A stretch of 64,000 nt of DNA from Aquamicrobium sp. LC103. GTDB lineage: Bacteria; Pseudomonadota; Alphaproteobacteria; Rhizobiales; Rhizobiaceae. Each line of letters opens with the position of its first letter. Positions within the stretch are counted from its first letter, which is position 1. Below, one piece after another: positions 51,191 through 60,209 of the stretch. The notes beneath the pieces were generated by a model. The model searched no databases and was not told the DNA's origin. It saw only the letters and a list, made by a program, of their open reading frames with translations. The stretch lies in the NCBI RefSeq assembly GCF_001014615.2, contig NZ_LBCQ02000001.1:620001-684000 (forward strand), given 5' to 3'. The translations under genes and the position numbers were made by a program.

Positions 51191-51563
51191 TTGAACTCCG
51201 ACAAGAGAACGTCAGCTTACTCGTCTCGTTCGTCGGAAATGGTAGTCCGCTCCCGCACCCTATTGTGGCCCTTCGCTCTCGCCTCAATTTTGGAGGGCTA
51301 TAGTGTAGACATAGTTCTCCGTTTCGTCGGCTTCGGCCCGCCATTGGCCGACGATTGCCCTCTAGCCCGTGATCGCCGATTGCCGCACGCCCACCAGGCG
51401 GCGTAGCGAACCGTCACCGACTGTTCGCAGCCCTCGATACGGTCGAAATGCCAGCGCCGCGTGGCTCAAAGCCGGTCATCTCCTTACCGCCAGCTTGAGC
51501 CATTTGCTGGTGAAACGTCGGTGAGGCGCTTTTGTGTGTTTGGCTTTCGGGCCCCGCCGCGGA
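51191..51563. other. Gene-free stretch between the DUF5677 region and the O-antigen-ligase-like gene
   Basis: No convincing gene. GC is lower near 51.2-51.4 kb and returns to the genome average toward 51.5 kb. A CTATAG at about 51296-51301 (minus strand) could be part of a promoter for the DUF5677 unit. I looked for a copy of the tRNA-Ser 3' end as an attachment site and did not find one. Confidence 0.35.
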
Positions 51564-53009
51564 TCACGCCGGCAGGCGCTGCTTCGCCTCGTGCTGGTCC
51601 GGCGCTTCCGGCTTCGGCAGGAACATGTACCGGTTCTTGCCCGTGTCCACCTCCTGCATGAGGAAATGGCAGTAGAAGGCAAAGCTCGCCGCGCACCACA
51701 TGAAGGATTCGCCGATCGCCAGGCGGACGTTCGAATTGTTGGTGATGGTCATGGCGAAGAAGACGAGCAGCGAGATATAGCACTGCACGGCGGCGGCGGG
51801 GACCAGACCCCGGCGATATGCCCGCCACACGCATCTCACCGCCCATACGAAAAGCGCGAAATAGAACACCAGCCCGGCGATGCCGTAGCGGATCGCGATC
51901 TCCAGATAGCCGTTGTGCAGGAGGTTGAAGTCGGTCTGCGGATAGGCGCGGTCCTGCCAGAAGTGGAGCCATGCCACGCCGTTGCCGAAGAGCGGTGCGC
52001 GGCCCACGATCTCGAGGGCGCTCGCCCAGAGCATCAAGCGTTCGCGGAAACCCTGCGGGGCGCTCGGGTCGTCGATGGCACGGGCCATGCTTTCCATGAA
52101 GCCGCCGCCATTGCCGATGTCCGCCGCGAGGCGAAGCGTGGCGTTGAACGTGTCGTCGGCGACGCTCTGCATGCCGTCGCCGAGCAGCGCCACCAGAATG
52201 CCGGCCGCGACGATGCATCCGAGCATCACGTAGAGCCCGGCGCGGCTGTGGCTCAGCGCGATGAGGAGGATCGCCTGGAGCGGCAGGGCGACGGCAAGCG
52301 ACAGCCAGACGCCCTTCGATTGCAGGCCGTAGACATTGACGATGCCGAGCAGGAAGGTGACGATCGCCATGGCGGCGAGGCCGCGCCTCAGCGCGGGGCG
52401 AAGGTTTTTGCGCCGCATCACCTCATGGGCGAAGGGCAGCATGCAGAGCACGATCATTCCCGTGCCGACGGCCGCGTGGATGGGATTGTGGTGGAGGCCG
52501 AACCAGGCGCGCTGGCCGCTTTGCAGGGCGCTCGCGTCGAACGAAGCCGCGACGACGAGAAAGCTGATACAAGCGAAGGCCAGGATCAGGACGAAGGGAC
52601 GCCTGATGAAGACGAGGAAGGTATAGCCGAGCGTGGAATAGAGTATCGGCAGGAGATAGATCCCCTCCGAGGAGCCGATCCCCATCTCCCGATGAAAGAC
52701 GAATGTGTAGGCGATGCGCAGCCCGACACAGATCGCCCATGCCACGCATATATGGGCCATGAGGCCGATGGATGGCCTGTCGGGCTTCAGATAATAATGC
52801 GTCAGCCCGACGAGCGCGAATATGAGGCCGGCATATCTGTAGGTGTCGGACTCGAACCAGACGGCGGAGATGAGACCCAGCGCGAACAATAAATAGAGAG
52901 TGTCGAAATAGGGCGCATGCGCGCTTGTGAACCCGCCTATCTTCCCGGACAGGCGGCGAACATTCTCGACGAGGGCTTGTGCTTCCTTGGGAACGGTCAC
53001 GGCGCGCAA
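51564..53009 (-). CDS. O-antigen ligase / Wzy-like membrane protein
   Basis: 481 residues with about 11-12 helices and a large loop. The late periplasmic-loop motif FNLLHNGYLEIAIRYGIAGL and the GVWLSLAVALP-type segment are characteristic of the O-antigen ligase/polymerase superfamily (WaaL/Wzy). It probably joins or polymerises a surface polysaccharide or a lipid A-linked glycan. The start is a TTG at 53009 with AGGCGGA upstream; a GTG three codons later is the alternative. The hydrophilic C-terminus (KPEAPDQHEAKQRLPA) is cytoplasmic. It follows the GT25 gene by seven bases. Confidence 0.85.
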   Translation of the reverse strand: MRAVTVPKEAQALVENVRRLSGKIGGFTSAHAPYFDTLYLLFALGLISAVWFESDTYRYAGLIFALVGLTHYYLKPDRPSIGLMAHICVAWAICVGLRIAYTFVFHREMGIGSSEGIYLLPILYSTLGYTFLVFIRRPFVLILAFACISFLVVAASFDASALQSGQRAWFGLHHNPIHAAVGTGMIVLCMLPFAHEVMRRKNLRPALRRGLAAMAIVTFLLGIVNVYGLQSKGVWLSLAVALPLQAILLIALSHSRAGLYVMLGCIVAAGILVALLGDGMQSVADDTFNATLRLAADIGNGGGFMESMARAIDDPSAPQGFRERLMLWASALEIVGRAPLFGNGVAWLHFWQDRAYPQTDFNLLHNGYLEIAIRYGIAGLVFYFALFVWAVRCVWRAYRRGLVPAAAVQCYISLLVFFAMTITNNSNVRLAIGESFMWCAASFAFYCHFLMQEVDTGKNRYMFLPKPEAPDQHEAKQRLPA

Positions 53010-53016
53010 GTTCCGC

Positions 53017-53757
53017 CTATCTTTTGTGAGCGTAGAGAGCGCGGTAGAGATAGTCCCGGCCCCGGAACACTGCCGTGGGCGTCCGCTTCCAGAAGGGAAA
53101 CTTCGTCGCCCTGTAGGAATCGCGGCTGGATATTTCGGAGGCGGAGCTGTTTGGCGAAAACTTCACGATGCCTTCCAAGACGGAGTAGAATTCAATCCCG
53201 TTGTCCCAATATCTTTCCAGCGCTATGTCCCACGGGAGGTCCATGACGGCAAGGCGCATATATAGCTTCCTCGCCCCCTCGCGCGAGACGAGATAGGCGG
53301 CCGCCGACCCTTGCGGACCATGCATCGTCCGGCCGATCTCGACGCCGAGCTTCGAACGCGTCCACGACACGAAGCCCGTGGTGCGGTGGTTGATAAGCTT
53401 GATTACGTCGAAATTCAGGTCCGTATCGATGATCGACTGCACCAGCGGACCGGTCGATGGCTCGAACTGGACGTCGTCCTCGACGATCACCGCGTAAGGC
53501 ACGCCCGAATCATATACGGCCCGCAGTGCCCTGAGATGGCTTCTGTAGCAGCCATATTCGCCCGGCAGGATCGTCCGACCATGGCGCAGTCCGAACTTCG
53601 CGACGTTCACGTCGATCCAGTCGGAGGCGGGAACGGCTCTTCCGTCCACTCCCTCGACGCGGATGATCTCGATGCCGCATGCCTGCGCGCTTGCTTCTAT
53701 GCGCTTCCAGCGTTCCGCCGATCTTTCCAGATTTATCCCGAAGAATGGTACTGTCAT
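53017..53757 (-). CDS. Glycosyltransferase family 25 protein
   Basis: 246 residues of the LPS-type GT25 family: FFGINLERSAERWKRIEASA, ILPGEYGCYRSHLRALRAVY, AVIVEDDVQFEP (DxD-like metal site), KLINHRTTGFVSW, GSAAAYLVSREGARKLY. It adds a sugar, often galactose, to lipooligosaccharide in relatives; the donor here is unknown. It is co-directional with the O-antigen-ligase-like gene (seven-base gap), forming a small surface-glycan unit. Confidence 0.9.
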   Translation of the reverse strand: MTVPFFGINLERSAERWKRIEASAQACGIEIIRVEGVDGRAVPASDWIDVNVAKFGLRHGRTILPGEYGCYRSHLRALRAVYDSGVPYAVIVEDDVQFEPSTGPLVQSIIDTDLNFDVIKLINHRTTGFVSWTRSKLGVEIGRTMHGPQGSAAAYLVSREGARKLYMRLAVMDLPWDIALERYWDNGIEFYSVLEGIVKFSPNSSASEISSRDSYRATKFPFWKRTPTAVFRGRDYLYRALYAHKR

Positions 53758-53902
53758 TGCGGATGGATCGTCACCGTTATCGTTGCCGTCGCCGGGAAAA
53801 CGGCGGTCGCGGGCTCTCGTTCACCGCAGATGTACTGGATCGGCGCTTGCTGATCCAGCCGAATTGCAAGCCCGTCCGCCATTGCGTCGCCGCGCGTCCG
53901 GC

Positions 53903-53922
53903 GACCGCGAAAAAAGGCGGTC
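53903..53922 (+). terminator. Weak hairpin with T run in the GT25 / tetR gap
   Basis: GACCGC (53903-53908) pairs with GCGGTC (53917-53922), followed on the plus strand by TGTTTTT. The neighbouring genes are both on the minus strand, so its purpose is unclear. The 227-base gap otherwise shows nothing. Confidence 0.25.
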
Positions 53923-53984
53923 TGTTTTTCCGAAAGGCGTCTTGGCCGAGTTGCCGGGCCGCGGCCATTTCCGGAAAGCGGAGG

Positions 53985-54563
53985 TCAGTGCCGCGCTTCT
54001 TCCCGCTTCCGGACATCGCGTTCGCAGCCGACAAGCTTGCGCAGGCCTTCCATCACCTGCGCGAACTCCTTCTCGTCGATGATCTCGAGATTGAGCAGTT
54101 CCATGCTGCGGATGCCATGCAGCGAGAGATAAGCGATCATGGCCATGGTGGGGTTTTCGGCATTGGACTTCATGCGGTCGAGAAAGGCGCGTTGATAACG
54201 CCTGACCGGGGTGACGAAGTCCTGGTCCTCGGCCAATGCCGCCAGCAGGCTGGCGGGCGGCGGCTGCCTGCGTTTATGCTCCTGCAGGAAGAGCTCCATA
54301 TATGCGTCCACCACGCTGTTGGGTGCGCCGTCGCTTTCCTCCTCGCGCGCGGACAGCGCTTCCTCGAATTCGCGCAGGAAGCTTTCGACCAGGCTTTGCA
54401 CCAGCTTCGCCTTGTTGGGAAAGTGATAGAGCAACCCGCCTTTCGAGACGCCGGCGCGCGCGGCGACGGCATCGAGGGACAGATTTCCGGGGCCGACCTC
54501 GCGCGCGATGGCCTCGGCTGCCTCCAATATCTTCCGCTTCGCCCCCCGCGCGTCCTTCTTCAT
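53985..54563 (-). CDS. TetR-family repressor of the adjacent RND pump
   Basis: 192 residues: the N-terminal helix-turn-helix (AKRKILEAAEAIAREVGPGN, DAVAARAGVSKGGLLYHFPN) and a C-terminal ligand-binding helical domain. I take the ATG at 54563 with GGAAAG upstream. The open frame continues far upstream antisense to the pump gene, and that part is not coding. It is divergent from the RND operon with a perfect palindrome between them, so it almost certainly represses it. Confidence 0.93.
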   Translation of the reverse strand: MKKDARGAKRKILEAAEAIAREVGPGNLSLDAVAARAGVSKGGLLYHFPNKAKLVQSLVESFLREFEEALSAREEESDGAPNSVVDAYMELFLQEHKRRQPPPASLLAALAEDQDFVTPVRRYQRAFLDRMKSNAENPTMAMIAYLSLHGIRSMELLNLEIIDEKEFAQVMEGLRKLVGCERDVRKREEARH

Positions 54564-54576
54564 CGGCTTTCCAGAC

Positions 54577-54605
54577 TTGACATTACCGTCCAGACGGTAC
54601 AGTAA
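54577..54605 (+). promoter_or_regulatory. RND operon promoter
   Basis: TTGACA at 54577-54582 is a perfect -35. A -10 is less clear: TACAGT (54598-54603) or CAGTAA (54600-54605). The spacer holds the operator palindrome. Confidence 0.55.
54584..54599. promoter_or_regulatory. TetR operator palindrome
   Basis: TACCGTC-CA-GACGGTA (54584-54599) is perfectly symmetrical. It sits between the -35 and -10 of the pump promoter and 21 bases from the tetR start, so one bound dimer could block both directions. Confidence 0.8.
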
Positions 54606-54704
54606 GTGCGCTGCAATTATCAAGCCTGTTGTGAGCCTGGCAGTGCTGTCGCATCGCCGGGTTTCGACCGTCTCCATAGCCTGCGACCAGAAAGCGCCCG
54701 GATC

Positions 54705-55868
54705 ATGATCAAACGTCTCATCATCGCGATCATCCTGCTTGCCGTCCTCGTCGGCGGGCTCGTGGGCTTCAATATGTTCCGCGACCGCGCGATCGAGAAC
54801 TTCTTCGCGAACATGCCCGTCGCGCCGGCGACCGTGTCGACCGTCACCGTCGAACCACAGACCTGGACACCGGCGATAGACGCGATCGGCACGGTGAACG
54901 CGATCCGCGGCGTGGATCTGACGGTGGAAATGGCGGGCGTGGTCAAGGATCTTCGCTTCCTCGCGAACCAGAAGGTCAGCGAGGGCGACGTGATCGTGCA
55001 GCTCGACGACGTCGTGCAGCGCGCGGATCTCGATGCGGCGCGCACCCAGGCGCAGCTCGACAGGCAGACCCTCGAGCGCGCGGCCGAGCTGCAGAAGCGC
55101 GGCGCGGGCACGACCGTGGCGCTGCAGGCGGCGGAAGCGGCGGAGGCGAACTCCTCCGCCCAGGTGGCGAAGCTCGAGGCCGTGCTTCAGCAGAAGCAGT
55201 TGCGCGCGCCCTTCGGCGGCACGCTCGGCCTGATCCGGGTGGACGAAGGCCAGTACATCACGCCGGGCACCGTCGTGGCCTCGCTGCAGGACCTCGACAC
55301 GATGCGCGCCGATTTCACGATTCCCGAACAGCAGCTTCCGCAACTGCGGGTCGGCCAGCCGGTCAGCCTGACGCTGGACAATCGCGACGAAGTGTATCGC
55401 GGCGAGGTGATCGGCATCGATTCCAAGGTCGATCCGGCCAGCCGGCTCGTCCTGGTCCGCGCGGCGATAGAGAACCCGAACGCCAGCATCACTCCCGGCC
55501 AGTTCGCCCGCATCAAGGTCGAGCTTCCGACCGAGGACAGCGTCGTGGCGCTGCCGCAGACGGCGGTGGTGACGAGCCTTTACGGCGACTACGTCTATGT
55601 GGTGCGCAAGAAGGAGCCGGCCGAAGGCCAGCCCGCCGAGCAGGAAAGCGCCGAGAATTCGGAAGCCGCCGGGCAGTTGGAGGCACGGCAGGTCTTCGTC
55701 AAGGTCGGACGCCGGTCCGGCGGTCTCGTCGAGGTCACCGACGGCGTGAAGGCCGGCGACGTAATCGTCACGGCCGGCCAGAACCGCCTGTCGACCGGCA
55801 CTCCGGTCGTCATCGACAACACGATCAACCCGGCCGGTGGGGACGCCTCGCAGGCGGCAGCGCAATGA
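54705..55868 (+). CDS. RND efflux periplasmic adaptor (membrane fusion protein)
   Basis: 387 residues of the HlyD/AcrA type. It has an N-terminal membrane anchor (RLIIAIILLAVLVGGLVGFN), barrel-sandwich halves (GTVNAIRGVDLTVEMAGVVK; LRAPFGGTLGLIRVDEGQYI), a coiled-coil hairpin between them (RTQAQLDRQTLERAAELQKR), and a beta-barrel (QPVSLTLDNRDEVYRGEVIG). No lipobox Cys. The ATG at 54705 lacks a good Shine-Dalgarno. It overlaps the permease start (ATGA). Confidence 0.93.
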   Translation: MIKRLIIAIILLAVLVGGLVGFNMFRDRAIENFFANMPVAPATVSTVTVEPQTWTPAIDAIGTVNAIRGVDLTVEMAGVVKDLRFLANQKVSEGDVIVQLDDVVQRADLDAARTQAQLDRQTLERAAELQKRGAGTTVALQAAEAAEANSSAQVAKLEAVLQQKQLRAPFGGTLGLIRVDEGQYITPGTVVASLQDLDTMRADFTIPEQQLPQLRVGQPVSLTLDNRDEVYRGEVIGIDSKVDPASRLVLVRAAIENPNASITPGQFARIKVELPTEDSVVALPQTAVVTSLYGDYVYVVRKKEPAEGQPAEQESAENSEAAGQLEARQVFVKVGRRSGGLVEVTDGVKAGDVIVTAGQNRLSTGTPVVIDNTINPAGGDASQAAAQ

Positions 55869-58800
55869 ACATTTCCAGCATCTTCATCCGCCGACCCGTC
55901 CTGTCGACGGTTCTGGCGTGCCTGATCCTGCTCCTGGGCTTCCAGGGCATTTTCAACCTGCAGGTGCGTCAGTATCCGGAGGTCGAGGAAACGGTCATCA
56001 CGATCACGACGACCTATCCGGGCGCCAGCGCCGACCTGATCCAGGGCTTCATCACGGCGCCCATCTCCGCTGCCGTCGCCACCACGGAGAACATCGACTA
56101 CGTGACTTCGCAGAGCCGCCCCTCGGCCAGCGTCGTGACCGTGCAGATGCGGCTGGGCTCCGATCCCGACGTGGCGCTGACGGAGGTCATGTCCAAGGTG
56201 CAGCAGGTGCGCAGCGAACTGCCCACCGACGCGGAGGACCCGACCATCGTCAAGGGCACGGGCATGCAGTTCGCCACCATGTATCTGGCGCTGCAGAACC
56301 CCAACATGACGGATGAGCAGGTCACCGAATACATCGACCGCGTCATCCGCCCGCGCATGTCGACGATCCCCGGCGTCGCCGAGATCCAGGTGATGGGCGC
56401 GGCGAACTATTCGATGCGCGTCTGGGTCGATCCCGTGCGGCTCGCAGCCCGCGGCCTCACCGCGGCGGAGGTTCTGGCCGGCATCAATTCAGCGAACTTC
56501 CTCGCCGCTCCCGGCAAGACCAAGAACGAATACGTCGCCTACGCGATCACCATGCAGTCGACGCTGCAGACGCCGGAGGCCTTCGGCGCGCTGCCGCTCA
56601 AGGCCGAGGGGGACGACGTCGTGCGGCTGAGGGACGTCGCAAGCGTCGAGCTGGCCGCCGAAAGCACCGACATGGTCGTCACCTTCAACGGCCAGCCGGG
56701 AACCTTCATCGGCGTCTTCCCGACGCCGGCCGCCAATCCGCTCGACGTGGCGGCGGCGGTGAAGACCGAGCTGCCCGCCATCCAGGCGAGCCTGCCCGAC
56801 GGCATGACCATCACCATGATGTACGACGCGACCGAATCGATCAGCGCCTCGATCCGCGAAGTCTTCACGACCATCGCCGAGGCCGTCGCCATCGTCGTCG
56901 TCATCATCCTGCTCTTCCTCGGCTCGTTCCGCTCGGTTCTCATGCCGATCGTGACGATCCCGCTGTCCTTGATCGGCGTCTGCTTCGTGCTGTTCACGCT
57001 CGGCTATTCGATCAACCTGCTGTCGCTCCTGGCGATGGTCCTGGCGATCGGCCTGGTCGTCGACGACGCCATCGTGGTGGTGGAGAACATCCATCGCCAT
57101 ATCGAGGAGGGCCTTTCCCCCCGCGAGGCGGCATTCGTGGGCATGGAGGAGATAACGGGTCCCATCGTCGCCATGACGATCACGCTCGCCGCCGTGTTCG
57201 CGCCGCTGGCCTTCATCGGCGGGCTCACTGGCTCGCTGTTCCGCGAATTCGCCATGACGCTCGCCGGAGCGGTCATCATCTCCGGCATCGTCGCGCTGAC
57301 GATCACGCCGATGATGTCGGCCCGGCTGCTCAAGCGCGGCGGCCACAGCCGCTTCCAGCAATTCGTCGACCGCAATTTCGACCGCCTGGCCGACGGCTAC
57401 GAGAAGCTGGTCTCGGGCTCGCTGAACTATCGCCCCGTCACGCTGCTGATCGTCCTCGTGCTGGTTTCGCTGACCGGTTATCTCTTCATGAAGACGTCGA
57501 GCGAGCTCGCGCCGGAAGAAGACGAGGGCGCGCTGTTCTCGCTCGTCACCGCGCCGCCCTACGCGACGACGGCGTACACCAAGACCTATACCGACCAGAT
57601 GCGGGAGCTGACCAAGGACATTCCCGAGCTGGATGCGAACTTCTCCATCGTCGGTTTCGGCGGACAGACCAATTCCGGCATCGCGCTCTGGGCCTTCAAG
57701 GACTGGGCGGAGCGCGACCGTTCGCAGGCGGAAATCCAGCAGGACATCCAGCAGCGGCTTTCCAAGGTCGCGGGCGTGGAAGCGCTGGTCTTCGCGCCGC
57801 CGTCATTGCCGGGCGCGGGCGGCGGCCTGCCGATCTCGATGGTCATCCAGTCGACCGGCGATCCGAGCCGCGTCTACGAGGTGGCCGAGGAGATCCGCCA
57901 GAAGGCGCAGGCCAGCGGCCGCTTCATCGTGGTGCAGAACTCGCTGAAATACGACGCTCAGCAGGTCGTCGTCACGATCGACCGCGACCGCGCGGCGGCG
58001 CTCAACCTGCCGATCCGCGACATCGGCACGACGTTGAGCCTGCTGGTCGGCGGCGGCTCGATCGCGCAGTTCGACCGCGATTCGAACAGCTACGACATCA
58101 TCATGCAGGTGCCGGACGAGTACCGGAACAATCCGGAACGGCTCGGTGATTTCTTCGTGCGCAGCGCAACCGGCGAGATGGTTCCCCTTTCGGCGATCGT
58201 CACCATATCCACCGACGTTGCCGCCGCCGCGATCGAGCAGTTCAACCAGTTGAACTCCGCGACGATCTCGGCGCTTCCGGTTCCGGGCGTGACCACCGGC
58301 GACGGCCTCGCGGTGATCGAGGACATAGCCCGGCCGTTGCTGCCGGAGGGCTTCTTCATCGACTATTCGGGGCAGTCGCGGCTCGAGATCGAGCAGGGCA
58401 ACACGATCATGATCGCGTTCGCCCTGGCGGTGGTCGTGATCTACCTGGTGCTCGCGGCACAGTTCGAGAGCTTCCGCGATCCGCTGATCATCATGATGTC
58501 GGTGCCGCTGTCGATCTTCGGCGCGATCGTGCCGCTCAATCTCGGGCTCGGAACGCTCAACATCTACACCCAGGTGGGCCTGATCACGCTGATAGGCCTG
58601 ATCACGAAGCACGGCATCCTGCTGGTCGAGTTCGCCAATCAGCAGAGGGTGGAGCATGGGCTCGACCGCTTCGATGCGATCGTCGCGTCGGCCAAGGTCC
58701 GACTGCGGCCGATCCTGATGACCACCGCCGCGATGTCGCTCGGCGTCGTGCCGCTCATCATCGCCTCCGGCGCGGGTGCCGCGGCGCGCTACTCGATGGG

Positions 58801-58951
58801 CCTCGTCATCTTCACGGGCATCATCATCGGAACGATGTTCACGCTCTTCGTGGTGCCGATGTTCTACACCTACATCGCCGACAGGGAAGTGTTCCGCGAC
58901 GAGGACGAGCGGGCGGGCAGCCGGCCGGTGCCGCAGGAAGGCACGGCGTAA
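55865..58951 (+). CDS. RND multidrug efflux permease (HAE1 family)
   Basis: 1028 residues, full length, with 12 helices and two large periplasmic loops. Proton-relay residues are intact: Asp pair in AIGLVVDDAIVVVENIHRHI and Lys in IGLITKHGILLVEFANQQRV. It starts NISSIFIRRPVLSTVLACLI like MexF/AcrB-type pumps. It exports drugs, solvents or other hydrophobic compounds with the adaptor and an outer-membrane channel encoded elsewhere. Regulated by the divergent TetR. A strong terminator follows. Confidence 0.96.
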   Translation: MNISSIFIRRPVLSTVLACLILLLGFQGIFNLQVRQYPEVEETVITITTTYPGASADLIQGFITAPISAAVATTENIDYVTSQSRPSASVVTVQMRLGSDPDVALTEVMSKVQQVRSELPTDAEDPTIVKGTGMQFATMYLALQNPNMTDEQVTEYIDRVIRPRMSTIPGVAEIQVMGAANYSMRVWVDPVRLAARGLTAAEVLAGINSANFLAAPGKTKNEYVAYAITMQSTLQTPEAFGALPLKAEGDDVVRLRDVASVELAAESTDMVVTFNGQPGTFIGVFPTPAANPLDVAAAVKTELPAIQASLPDGMTITMMYDATESISASIREVFTTIAEAVAIVVVIILLFLGSFRSVLMPIVTIPLSLIGVCFVLFTLGYSINLLSLLAMVLAIGLVVDDAIVVVENIHRHIEEGLSPREAAFVGMEEITGPIVAMTITLAAVFAPLAFIGGLTGSLFREFAMTLAGAVIISGIVALTITPMMSARLLKRGGHSRFQQFVDRNFDRLADGYEKLVSGSLNYRPVTLLIVLVLVSLTGYLFMKTSSELAPEEDEGALFSLVTAPPYATTAYTKTYTDQMRELTKDIPELDANFSIVGFGGQTNSGIALWAFKDWAERDRSQAEIQQDIQQRLSKVAGVEALVFAPPSLPGAGGGLPISMVIQSTGDPSRVYEVAEEIRQKAQASGRFIVVQNSLKYDAQQVVVTIDRDRAAALNLPIRDIGTTLSLLVGGGSIAQFDRDSNSYDIIMQVPDEYRNNPERLGDFFVRSATGEMVPLSAIVTISTDVAAAAIEQFNQLNSATISALPVPGVTTGDGLAVIEDIARPLLPEGFFIDYSGQSRLEIEQGNTIMIAFALAVVVIYLVLAAQFESFRDPLIIMMSVPLSIFGAIVPLNLGLGTLNIYTQVGLITLIGLITKHGILLVEFANQQRVEHGLDRFDAIVASAKVRLRPILMTTAAMSLGVVPLIIASGAGAAARYSMGLVIFTGIIIGTMFTLFVVPMFYTYIADREVFRDEDERAGSRPVPQEGTA

Positions 58952-58973
58952 GTCCAAGCTGTTACCCTGACGA

Positions 58974-59004
58974 AAAAGGACCGGCCGTCACGGCCGGTCC
59001 TTTT
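58974..59004. terminator. Bidirectional terminator between the RND operon and purU
   Basis: AAAAGGACCGGCCG (58974-58987) pairs perfectly with CGGCCGGTCCTTTT (58991-59004) over a three-base loop. T runs lie on both strands, so it serves both convergent units. Confidence 0.92.
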
Positions 59005-59037
59005 GCTTTTTGGCCCTTGTTCCGGCCGCGCAGCGGA

Positions 59038-59889
59038 TCAGAAAACGACCGTCTTGTGGTCGTTCAGCATGACGCGGGATTCCAGGTGCAGCTTGACCGC
59101 GCGCGCCAGCACGCGGCTTTCGATGTCGCGGCCGACGGCGACGAAGTCCTCCGCGCTCATGGCGTGGGTGACGCGCTCGGTCTCCTGCTCGATGATCGGC
59201 CCCTCGTCGAGGTCCGGCGTGACATAGTGCGCGGTCGCGCCGATGAGCTTCACGCCGCGCTCGAAGGCCTGGTGATAGGGCTTGGCGCCCTTGAAGCTCG
59301 GCAGGAAGGAATGGTGGATGTTGATCGCGCGGCCGTAGAGCCGCTTCGACAGATTGTCGGAAAAGACCTGCATGTAGCGGGCGAGGACGATCAGCTCGGC
59401 GCCGGTTTCCTTGGCAAGGCCGAGCAGCTTTTCCTCCTGCTCGGCCTTGTTGCCCTTGTCGACGGGCCAGTAGTGGAAAGGAATGCCTTCCAATTCCGCC
59501 GCGCGGCGGCTGTCCTCGTGATTGGAAACGACCGCGGCAACCTCGGCGTTCAGCCAGCCGACCCGGATCTGATAGAGAAGATGCAGCATGGCATGGTCGA
59601 ATTTGGAGACCATGATGATGATCTTCGGCTTGCGGCCGGCATCGACCAGCGCCGTCTTCATCGAGAAGCGCTCGATCGGCGATTTGAGCGCGCGCTCCAG
59701 ATGCTCCCTCGACGTTTCGCCGGGAGCCGCGAAGGCGATGCGCATGAAGAAGCGGTTGGTCCGGCGGTCCCAGAACTGGCTGCTCTCGGCGATGTTGGCG
59801 CCGATCGAGGCGAGTTCGGTCGTGACGGCGGCGACGATGCCCGGGCGATCCTCGCAGGACAGGCTTAAGATATGAACTTGGTCGGGCAT
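59038..59889 (-). CDS. purU: Formyltetrahydrofolate deformylase
   Basis: Hydrolyses 10-formyl-THF to THF and formate, balancing one-carbon pools. The 283-residue protein has an N-terminal ACT domain (SLSCEDRPGIVAAVTTELAS) and a C-terminal formyl-transferase domain with NIHHSFLPSFKGAKPYHQAF and the Asp in YVTPDLDEGPIIEQ. I take the ATG at 59889 (MPDQVHILSL; GGAG 11 bases upstream) rather than the upstream in-frame start at 59988. Confidence 0.95.
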   Translation of the reverse strand: MPDQVHILSLSCEDRPGIVAAVTTELASIGANIAESSQFWDRRTNRFFMRIAFAAPGETSREHLERALKSPIERFSMKTALVDAGRKPKIIIMVSKFDHAMLHLLYQIRVGWLNAEVAAVVSNHEDSRRAAELEGIPFHYWPVDKGNKAEQEEKLLGLAKETGAELIVLARYMQVFSDNLSKRLYGRAINIHHSFLPSFKGAKPYHQAFERGVKLIGATAHYVTPDLDEGPIIEQETERVTHAMSAEDFVAVGRDIESRVLARAVKLHLESRVMLNDHKTVVF

Positions 59890-60209
59890 GACAGTCGAGC
59901 TCCGGATGGGATTTGATGTGCCTGCCACCTGATCCGCGGGGCGCTCTTCGATCAACGTCCCGCCGGCAGGTGCTTCGGTCATAGGCAATAGCCCATACGA
60001 CAGACGGCCGGATATACGGAATCCGACATCAGCTTGCGCAAGGCGATCGCCGGTGCCCTCATTGCAGGTGATGCTTCGCTATGGCAGTAACGGCTCGACT
60101 GAATTTTCGGGGCGGTGCCCCGAGGGCTCGCGTGGGGGGCACCATGATGGCCGTTGTCGCTTCAGGGGGCTGGAATGTTTGCGCATAAGCCGGGGTGGCG
60201 GGCGGCTCC
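59890..60209. other. Intergenic region, purU / membrane protein
   Basis: No gene or clear regulatory element is seen in this ~320-base divergent region; it should contain two promoters. Confidence 0.35.

Noticed and set aside
51161-51406. 81-codon plus-strand frame
   Set aside because: No ribosome binding site, no recognisable motif, and the opposite strand carries a better-supported small frame.
49709-51563. Integrative element bordered by a tRNA-Ser attachment site
   Set aside because: No integrase gene and no second copy of the tRNA 3' end were found; only the lower GC and the tRNA position support it, so I report it as a candidate foreign segment, not an element.
54564-55865. N-terminal extension of the tetR frame, antisense to the RND adaptor gene
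   Set aside because: The helix-turn-helix protein begins at 54563 with a ribosome binding site; the extension is the shadow of the adaptor gene.
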